Below, one piece after another: positions 55,661-64,000 of a stretch of DNA of 64,000 bases; within the stretch, counting starts at the first letter, position 1; each line of letters opens with the position of its first letter. The translations under genes and the position numbers were made by a program. Origin of the DNA: Labia minor (taxonomy: Eukaryota > Arthropoda > Insecta > Dermaptera > Spongiphoridae); assembly GCA_963082975.1 (NCBI GenBank), contig OY720345.1, forward strand, positions 2,369,001 through 2,433,000, read 5' to 3'. Under the pieces are notes generated by a model. That model ran no database searches. It was not told the DNA's origin and saw nothing but the letters and a program-made list of their open reading frames with translations.

Positions 55661-55885
55661 TGGAGTGTCTCCACTCGACTATCTCGCAAATTTATTATAT
55701 TATATTTAAATTAAATTTACTAAATTATAAACTAAAATTAATAAATAATATTTATTAAACCAGCGCGTCTTTTGGCTCTTTGTTGATGGCACCACGTCAC
55801 GTGCTAGCGCGTGATTTGCAGTGTTATAAAATTAATTCCGGTACTTTCAGCGATTCAATCAAGCTGAAATTCTATATAGGTAGTT
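55661..55885 (-). repeat. HINE-like repeat family B, 3' end only
   Basis: TGGAGTGTCTCCACTCGACT plus ATCTCGCAAATTT hairpin end, then the shared GGCACCACGTCACGTGCTAG segment, cut after TCAAGCTGAAATTCTATAT. Confidence 0.75.
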
Positions 55886-55889
55886 TTAA

Positions 55890-58301
55890 ATAGCAGTTTT
55901 AACATTTCCAACATTATTTTGTATGAAATTAAATTTCCTACATTAGATGCACTTGAAATTAAGTAAAGTGAAGTGGGGTAAGCGCGGACCAGTTTTTGCA
56001 AAGTTTGACTTTGAACTAATAAAAAGTTTCTTTATTTTACAAATAATAATCTTGTTTTAGTATTATTGAATTGTTATGTTGCTACTGACCAATTTGTATT
56101 GATAGAAATATACAATTATATTCAAAACTATGTTTAATATAACAAATTGTAACAAAAGGCAAGTAGTCCGCACTTTCCCTAAAAACGGGGCATATTACGA
56201 ACGAAGTGAATGTTTATATGATAAATTACGGGACAGGAGGAGAATTTCACACATTTTCACTATATACTGCTTTTTACAGAACTAAAATATGTTGATTAGT
56301 TTTAAAATTTGTGTGATTTATAAACATTAGAAAAATAAAATTAGAAAAATTAGAAAAAATAAACATTAGAATTTGAATATAAAACTTAAAGAAAGTAAAT
56401 AATAGAAATCATTTATAATTGAAACTGTTGTTCAACATCCAAAAAATGTGTTTCTATTATTATTTTATATCAAATTAGATAGAGGATGGTATAATAATTC
56501 TTCTTCTTCTTCTTCTTCTTCTTCTTCTCATCTGTAAATTATTTTTCAAGACAACAACTTGTCACTCTTTATACTCTAAACTCTAATTCTGTTTGATTTT
56601 TGAGAAAATTAAAATAATTATATTGTTATACTCTTTAATAGAGAAATATAATCAGAAATTATTATTTTTATTTTTTGTAATAACAGAATGATAAATGTAT
56701 AATATATATATATATGGATAGGTAATCCACAGATAACAAGCATTGGTCGGGATCAATGGAAATCCAGCTGGGACCTACCGATATTCGTCCATCAGGAAAG
56801 CAAATAGAGGAATTCAATTTGCTGTCCTGAGGTGCTAACCCTAACCCTAACCCTATCGTCAATGCAATTCACCTACATACACGTAGGTAATATGTCAGGC
56901 TGAAGTGAGGCTTCCGATTGAAGGGTAACCAATCCCTAAGGGTGAAGATATCCATCTTGGATAATATAACCCATTAGTTAATATGATAACATCAAATAGG
57001 AAAATGTCTTATTAATAGATAAGATAAACGGTAATTAAATAGCATTCACTATATATTAATTACTATGCTATTCAATCAAGTTATGAATATCAAATCATAG
57101 GTACAGTTATCGAAATATAAAATAATATTTAAAAAAATTTAATAAATCTATAAGATTGGTAAAAAAAAAAAAAAAAAAATAACTAAAGAAAATGAGCTCC
57201 AACTGATAGAAATTTAATTAATAAAAATGTTTATTTATTTATTTATTTTTAATATATATACTTATCTGTAAAAGTTGTAAATTCATTATTTGTTGGGCAT
57301 CGTGTGGCAGAAAAATAATTGAATATAATTTGAAACCATTGATCGTTTAAATATGTTTTTATAACACTTTGTTCAATGTCAAAATTTGAGATATTAAATT
57401 TTTCTAGGACTGATGAAATCTGTCCTAGAATGAGATTATAAAATGTTGCCCCTCAAACATTAAGTGGTTTGGCCATTGGCCAATGGGATGAGTACCCAAA
57501 GAGAAAAAGAGTAGCCACAGAGGGATGGATGATCTCTCGGTAAAATATTTATAGGCTCCTTATGCATTTTATACCAATTTATCGTTTATCTAGAAAGTCT
57601 ATTTTCAAGTAAATACTATAAATAATCTTCCTGGATAGAAATTAATTAAAAAATATAAATTATCTATATATTAGAATTTAATTTATCTTTTAATATTATT
57701 ATTATTATATATATATTATTTATTATAAATGATATATTCTTATACTTTTTTTTCCTAACATTAATATAATATATTTGAAAATTCTTTTATTTAAAATACC
57801 AAAATAAATAATAATAAAAAAAAAAAAAATTAATTTTGGGTCTAGTCCAAAACTCATATAAAGTTGTTGGTATCTATCCATATATATATATATATATATT
57901 ATATATACATTGATTTATATTATACATAGATATCAAATAATAAAGGGTTTGTTTGTTTTTTTTTTGTCAATTTAATTATAAATGGATAAAATGACATATG
58001 AATGTTTATAATAGGATTTTGTAAAATTATCTAATTTAATTAATTGGTCTTTGATGTCTCATAATTTAAAAATTAAATATTTTTTTATACTTTTAAAAAT
58101 GTTGATCCTCACTATAAAAGGGATTGTTTATTTCTATCACCCCCTCCACCCAATCACCATATCCTTTCACCCTAGCAAATATAATATAATGAAATAGTGT
58201 AAATTGGATAAGTTCACTTTTTAGATGGATGGTTACACTGTTTTTGACAAAATAGGTGATCAATTGCTTTTGATGTTTCTCATTGTTTTTACATATATAT
58301 C

Positions 58302-58340
<39 letters not shown>

Positions 58341-58800
58341 TTATTTATTTATTTTTAAATTATTTATTAATAACATTGATTAATATAATGAGTTAAAATC
58401 ACACATTTTAATTTTGATATTTTAATATAATATAATATAAATATCATAAATGTATTTTATGTATAATAATTAACATATCATATTAAAATATTTAAACATC
58501 AATTATTAAACATTCTTGTTATATTATATATAATATAATATAATATAATGCAATTATTTGGATAAGAGCCTACACTAGATTATAGATCGATGTATTTATT
58601 AATGAATAAAATTAATTTTGCCCAAATCAATATTAAAATATCAAATATGTTTTAAAATTTTTTAATTTGAAATGTATATCTAGATATTAATTTAAAAAAA
58701 AAATATCTATTCTAAAAATGAAATTATAAAAAATAAATGAATAAATAAATAATTTGATGGATTTCTGTTAAAAATGAAATATCTGTACGAAAATTACGAT

Positions 58801-58842
<42 letters not shown>

Positions 58843-59026
58843 ATATATGTAGCTTGGTACTATTCAAAAAAATTTAAACGAATCTGTTTTATATTTATCC
58901 AACACTTGGTTTTATTTGGATAGGAAGGAAAGCATCATAGCATATTGGGTTAGCTTCAAGTGAAATTGAATACAAATAGAATATATATATCTCGTCTTCT
59001 ATATTCAGATTTTTTCTTAAACTTAA

Positions 59027-59059
<33 letters not shown>

Positions 59060-59728
59060 TTCTTAGATCTATTGATACTTTTTTATCGTTTGCAAAAAAT
59101 TTAATGATTATTTTGCTTAAAAAAAAAAATATTCGTCGCAATGACTTCAAGTCTTCTTGGTTTAAATTCTACCCTCAATGAAGATATATTATTATATGAT
59201 CCAATGCTTGTGTCTGACGAGCGATCAATTTAAAGATAATCCTGGAATATTATTAAAAGTGAACAACGAATAACGTTTTACGGCATTTTATATTGGCTTC
59301 TATACTCCAAAAGCTGTAATACTATTTTTAACTAAAAAAAAAATAAAACATTATTCCATATTAAAAATATTATAATCTGTCGATACTTTAATTAAAATAT
59401 GGCATATTTTATGAATTATAATGTCATTAAAATGGAATATCATAATCTGTGTGATTTAATCTTAATTTAAATTGTTCATTTATTATATTGATGGCCAACT
59501 CTATAAGCTCATATGCTAGGAGTTTAGACATTAAATGATACAACAAAATAATTATCAATTTGACACCTGGATGATGTATCAAGTTTGATGAGAACCTATC
59601 TTTAACTAACAATTTATCATTATACTAAAAGATTCTACTTATTTCTATAATTTACAAACTGATATCATTTCTAATTATAAGACAATAATAAATATTTTAA
59701 AAAAATTCACATACTTACTTTATTAAAA
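55890..59728. other. AT-rich non-coding region
   Basis: No supported gene. Contains (TTC)10 at 56499-56528, TTAGGG-type units at 56835-56855, TA arrays near 57880-57899, 58304-58336 and 58806-58840, T runs near 59030-59052, and a less AT-rich patch at 56730-56970 with no identified product. The GTGGGGTAAGCGCGGACC motif at about 55974 might mark a MITE end, but no partner end was found. Confidence 0.55.
56835..56855 (-). repeat. Short TTAGGG-type interstitial repeat
   Basis: CTAACC three times plus CTA. Insects normally use TTAGG, so the six-base unit is notable, but three units can arise by chance. Confidence 0.7.
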
Positions 59729-59729
59729 T

Positions 59730-60074
59730 AAGTTGACCTGTGACCGACGGTTTGAAATAAATTAATTTCCAGCTACAGAAACAATTTCAAATAATTTAAA
59801 TGTTTCTATTAATTCAATAAAAAACAGATTTGCATATAATATAAATATTTTTAATTTTATTTTATTTATAATATATAGATAAGACCAGGCTGTGACGTCA
59901 TGAATGGCTGGATGACGTCATATAATTTTAAAATTAAGAAAAATCTAATAAAGATCATTTTTCCGAGGATAGAACCAATACAAAGTGCATGATTGGAGTG
60001 GAGATATGTAAAAAAATCTCCTCATGTGAAATTTGGTGTGAAAATAACCCTTCCCTTCCTATCGTCGCGCGGTA
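59730..60074 (-). repeat. HINE-like repeat family A
   Basis: Inverted copy: AAGTTGACCTGTGACCGACG on the left (hairpin end shortened) to TTCCTATCGTCGCGCGGTA on the right. Both TGACGTCA palindromes are intact (59893-59900 and 59913-59920), 20 bp apart as in the 30-kb copy. Confidence 0.8.
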
Positions 60075-61544
60075 AAAATAAATTAATACCGAATATTATA
60101 ATAAGTAATGAGAATAAGAAAAATGTCTATAATTTAAATATCAATATTCTTTTTGAAATAAATTCATTTGAAATATTAAATATACTTATTTATTATAGGA
60201 AAAAAAAAACAAAAAAAAAAAAACAAAAAAAATTATCAATTAATTAAATTATTGTCGTATATGAAATGAACTAAAACACATTAATTTAATATTGTTTCAT
60301 GAAGCAATGAAAAAGGAGAACAAAAACATTGTTCCTATGATAGTTGTGGACATTTGAACACTTAAAGGAATGAAATTGAAACAAATTAATATAATCAAAA
60401 TCTGATGTATATACATGCCTAAATGTTACCCATAAAATACAACTTTCCTTTAGTCATCTTTAATTAAATAATCTGCTTTTATAAATACTAAAATATTATT
60501 TCAACTTTGACTAATTTATCATAAAGAGAGAGAGAGAGAGAGAAATATTTTATTCATTTTGTTATTAGTTGATACAATACAATTTAGTTAGTCTGATGGT
60601 ATTTTCTAAATATTGGTATATATATTTATATATATTTTTAAATTTTATTAAAATTTGCATTCTAATTTTTAATTAATTAAACTGTAATTTAATCTTTCCG
60701 TTGTATATTATATTAAAAATAAATAAATAATTAGAATATTAAATTATTTTTGTAATTCAAATAATAAAAGTAGAGTGAGTATCTGATTAAGTTAAATGTC
60801 TATCTTGTCTATGGAAACAATTATTTTAAAACAATTATCTTATGTTTTATGTACAAGTATAATATATTAATATTTATAATTCTCTATATATTATTATATA
60901 AAAACAAACTATGATTTCAAATAAAGAAATAAATACAATCTTAGCTGTTTTAAATCCATAAAAATATTCTAAAAGTAAGAGACTTTAATGCAAAAACAAA
61001 AAAAAAATTGATCTTTTTTATATTTAAAAGTTGTAAGAGTATATTTTGAGAAAATACCATAAATAAAAACGTATTCTCTTTGATACTCAACATAATGATA
61101 TTTCAGTGATAATAGAAATAAAATGATAACAAGAAAAACTTAAGATAGAATAAAGAGAATTTCTCTCTTGCTTGAGTCTATGGTAGGGATTCCCAACGGA
61201 ATCCAGATGAACTCCTCTATGGAGCTTTGAATCGGGTAGATTGAACCTGAGGGGGATATTGGGACTCGATGGCGAAATTTACTTTAAAAAAAAGTAAAGA
61301 ATTTCTAGATGAAATAAAAACTTAATAAAAAACTAAATACAAACACTTGCAAACGGATCCTTCTACTCGCCATATTAGTACTATTTATTAAAGTTAAAAC
61401 AAAATATATTTAAAGGTACAATCGTCCATGTTTTAAAGAATTTTTTATGAAATTCCCGATTGGAATATTTGTTTTAAATCTTCAATCTAAAAAAATAAAA
61501 AAAATAAGTATTAATTTACAATTAAATTCTTTTTTTTTTTGATT
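60075..61544. other. AT-rich non-coding region
   Basis: (GA)9 at 60524-60543; a less AT-rich patch at 61170-61270 without identified product. Confidence 0.6.
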
Positions 61545-61871
61545 GAGTTCGTTTTTGGAAATTAATATTTTATAATAATTTTTATATAATATTGGATAAT
61601 ATTTATTAGCTAGATTATCATAGGTGAAAGTTGGAAAATGTATTTTATTTCCTAAACAACAATATATAAGTACCTATATATAAGTGTCAAAAATAAAATA
61701 TTTTTAAAACTTAAATTAAAATGACTAAATTATATTATCTTAGTTTAATTAGTCAATGATTTATCAATACTATATTTTAAGTGTAATATTTTCCAACAAT
61801 GAATATAAAAGTAATCATTTGTAAACTACCACTTCCGGTTTTCGGATATACACCAAAAGTTGATGAATTCA
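61545..61871 (-). repeat. Repeat shared with 50.0-51.1 kb
   Basis: Inverted relative to 50040-51085: TTCCAACTTTCACCTATGAT, then TTTAGTCATTTTAA-like sequence, then GGTGTATATCCG. The BEL/Pao LTR begins where homology stops, after GAATTCAT, so this repeat was the insertion target. Confidence 0.65.
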
Positions 61872-62844
61872 TGTGTTAACGCCTCTCCCTGATTTAGATT
61901 TATTTATTTTAAGGTCAATTTATTTTTATATAAATTTGTAATTTTTTCCTTTTTAAATATGCATGTTTTTTTTTATTATATTGGTATGCCATGTGTTGAG
62001 TTTAGTGGCTATTTTAACGCCACTAGTCACATGACTCCTCACAGCCAATCACCATGCTCGATTTTGGCCCATGGCGCCAACGGCTAGCTACCTTGAACCA
62101 GAGGTGATCTCTTTCACTTGCATTTGGGACTTGCTTGTGTGACGCTGTGTTGAGAACTTGTACTTTGAACGTGGATTCCTTTTCCACGCTTTTTAGGAGA
62201 TCTAACTTACTTTCTGGATTAACGCCTTGTTGCGAAGTTATATTTTAAAGTGGATATCATTTCCACGCTTTTTAGGTGATCTGCTTCACTTGTTTTTCAA
62301 ACTTCTGGCTGTGAACTTAATATTGAGCTTTTTAGGTGTGAATTCGCCATTTTGTTGTTAAAACACGTGGAGACACTGTGTTTCAATTATTATTATTATT
62401 TTTTTGTAACTTGTTTTGTTTTAGCTCAATATTAGCCAGCATTTATTTCTTTTATTTTTATATTTTAATTTTATTTTAGTTTTTTTAATTTATATTAATT
62501 GTTCTTTAATTAAATACATTTTATAGCGTGGCAACGAACATTTCTCTTTTATTTAGAAAAAGTGAACCTAATCTTTCCTTTGCAGGCCCATATGTTAGCA
62601 TCGGATATTTCATTAATTTAATTTGTTATTGCTTTAAGATTTTGGATGTTCAAAGCGATTCTCCTAAGCGCTACTAGTCAAACGTACTGCACTCTTTGGT
62701 GAAGTATATTTAAGGGTTCCTTTCCCAAATAATTTGTTTTATTCCCCGTGTGAAAGAGTTGAGAATTCTTTTTTAACTCCTTCACTAGTGGCAAAGGTGG
62801 TCCGACAGGCTGAACAATATTTTATTTAATCAACGGCTTGTCCA
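61872..62844 (+). repeat. 5' LTR of BEL/Pao element (approximate)
   Basis: Bounded on the left by the break in the target repeat (TGTGTTAACGCC) and on the right by a primer site. The second LTR is outside the window, so the edges are estimates; the right edge could be some bases later. Contains two CTTTTCCACGCTTTTTAGG-like duplicated units (about 62178-62275). Confidence 0.6.
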
Positions 62845-62856
62845 TACCCCTTAACT

Positions 62857-62880
62857 TTTGGCGACCGTTGACCACAGGAC
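62857..62880 (+). promoter_or_regulatory. Primer-binding site of BEL/Pao element
   Basis: TTTTGGCGACCGTTGACC follows the LTR with a short gap. TGGCGACCGT-GAC--AGGACT would pair with the 3' end of an insect tRNA-Arg (UCG), with three extra bases. TTGGCGACCG after the LTR is common in BEL/Pao elements. Confidence 0.6.
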
Positions 62881-62983
62881 TGCGCGGGAGTTTCGGTTGG
62901 ATAGCCGAATCGAAAAGTACAGGTTCATTTTTTTTAATTAATTTATTATATATATTTTTTTTTAGTTTTTATACATTTTTAAA

Positions 62984-64000
62984 ATGTCCAGCACTCCATC
63001 CTCAGTTTTATTTCTGTATGCACAGGCAGATGAGGTTGTAGATGATTGGACATTGTTAAATATTAATTTAGAAGATATTAAAAGTCTTGTTGAGTCGATC
63101 GATAATTTACCAGACTCGAGTCGCTCAAGGTTGGCAAATGATATCGAAAAATCGCTCAATGAATTAAAAACGTTTCGTTTAAATATTTTTAAATCGAAAT
63201 TGAACAATGAGGTACAAGTCCAACCAATATTGAATTTAATTAAAGCTGAATTGTTATTTTTAAACACAATTCAGCTTAAAAACATTTCAGCAAGTGATAA
63301 TGGGCCAAAGTTTGATTTGAACGCCACGTTTAGTGCCCAAAGTGCAAATACGGTGAACCTACCTAAACTTAATTTACCCATATTTAGAGGTTCATTTGAG
63401 GAGTATATTCCCTTCAAGAACCAATTTGAAGCAGCCGTTACCAACAATCTGCAGCTATCCGCTTCCCAAAAGCTGCAGTATTTAAAATCTTACCTGGCCG
63501 GACCAGCAAAGGATCTCATCAACCATTTGCCGACTTCCGACGAGAATTTTACCATCGCTTTCGATATGTTGGAAGCTAAGTATTATAATTATCGCAAGAT
63601 TGTTTTCAATCTTGTCGATAAATTCTTAAATTTAAAACATATTAAAACTCCCAGTGCTGAATCTTACACTGGGTTAGTTTCTACAGTAAGAGAAACGATC
63701 TTGCAATTGGAAAATTTAAAAATTGATACTGAGGCTTGGAACCATTTCCTTGTGAGATTGGTCACCTCAAAATTGGATGAGCATACTCATCAAAAGTGGA
63801 TTTTTTCCCTTAATAAGGATGAAATTCCAAAATTGAAAAATGTTTTAGAATTTTTAGACAAATTAGCTGACTCTTTCCACGAGACTCATGCTAATAAATT
63901 TTCCATTAATTTTAATAATAATTATAACAATAATAATCCAAATGCAGATTCGTTTCATAAAAGAAACAATAAAGTTTTTAATATTAGAAATTGTGAAAAT
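62984..64000 (+). CDS. BEL/Pao Gag(-Pol) N-terminal part, cut by window end
   Basis: Open from ATG (62984; AAAATGTCC, good context) to the window end, 339 codons with no stop. Residues about 1-110 are helical and charged. From residue ~128 a DUF1759-type gag begins (LPKLNLPIFRGSFEEYIPFK), with LSASQKLQYLKSYLAGPAKD and AFDMLEAKYYN following: the BEL/Pao capsid signature. An N-rich linker starts near 300. Knuckles and protease should follow beyond the window. Only distantly similar to the 32.8-34.9 kb protein, so a different family. Frame intactness suggests it may be complete. Confidence 0.85.
   Translation, partial: MSSTPSSVLFLYAQADEVVDDWTLLNINLEDIKSLVESIDNLPDSSRSRLANDIEKSLNELKTFRLNIFKSKLNNEVQVQPILNLIKAELLFLNTIQLKNISASDNGPKFDLNATFSAQSANTVNLPKLNLPIFRGSFEEYIPFKNQFEAAVTNNLQLSASQKLQYLKSYLAGPAKDLINHLPTSDENFTIAFDMLEAKYYNYRKIVFNLVDKFLNLKHIKTPSAESYTGLVSTVRETILQLENLKIDTEAWNHFLVRLVTSKLDEHTHQKWIFSLNKDEIPKLKNVLEFLDKLADSFHETHANKFSINFNNNYNNNNPNADSFHKRNNKVFNIRNCEN

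Noticed and set aside
55970..56220. GTGGGGTAAGCGCGGACC and TAGTCCGCACTTTCCC as possible MITE ends
   Set aside because: The second motif is only a loose inverse of the first and no target duplication is visible.
56835..56855. True telomere or chromosome end
   Set aside because: Only three units, with ordinary sequence on both sides.

Overview
The window is eukaryotic, very AT-rich nuclear DNA, most likely from an insect or other arthropod. The only host coding sequence I can support is one Ig-domain exon resembling arthropod beaten-path (beat) proteins, on the minus strand at 45028-45233, with proper splice signals on both sides. Nearly everything else recognisable is transposon-derived, set in AT-rich intron or intergenic sequence with many microsatellites. 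No operons, rRNA genes or CRISPR arrays are present. I cannot name the species.

Layout. 23-671: short non-autonomous Helitron, touching an apparently intact Ty3-type LTR retrotransposon on the minus strand (683-5843). That element has identical LTRs, a gag and a full protease-RT-RNase H-integrase pol, and a -1 frameshift heptamer. 5844-14456: AT-rich DNA holding a rearranged Tc1/mariner element (10228-11002) and a decayed pogo/Tigger-like element (12158-13325). 14461-18386: second LTR element (identical 539-bp LTRs, tRNA-primed), coding only for one gag-like 554-residue protein. 18741-21073: two HINE-like repeats flanking a non-LTR reverse-transcriptase fragment. 22464-27973: BEL/Pao-type solo LTR with a 5-bp target duplication, split by an intact Jockey-type non-LTR element on the minus strand. 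27979-31708: AT-rich DNA with a HINE-like repeat. 31714-36345: BEL/Pao deletion derivative with matching 1083-bp LTRs, in which protease is fused in frame to the post-integrase domain.

36346-43909: a decayed Jockey ORF1, a tRNA-like sequence, more HINE-like repeats, a Helitron helicase pseudogene and an internally deleted mariner inserted at its end. 43912-49926: presumed beat-like gene neighbourhood (exon, possible regulatory inverted repeat, GA tracts, two HINE-like repeats). 49927-61545: composite repeats, an RT fragment, a hAT-type MITE, a second HINE family, a short TTAGGG-type array and long AT-rich stretches. About 61872 to the end: 5' LTR, primer site and gag start of another BEL/Pao element on the plus strand, cut by the window edge.

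The most interesting system-level signals are: (a) a Ty3-type element whose primer site is complementary to its own predicted RNA 5' end, suggesting self-priming; (b) two recently mobile, non-autonomous LTR derivatives that must depend on proteins supplied elsewhere; (c) at least three short-repeat families sharing a Helentron/HINE layout (subterminal inverted repeats, GTCY/GT microsatellite, one terminal hairpin), one of which carries paired CRE palindromes.
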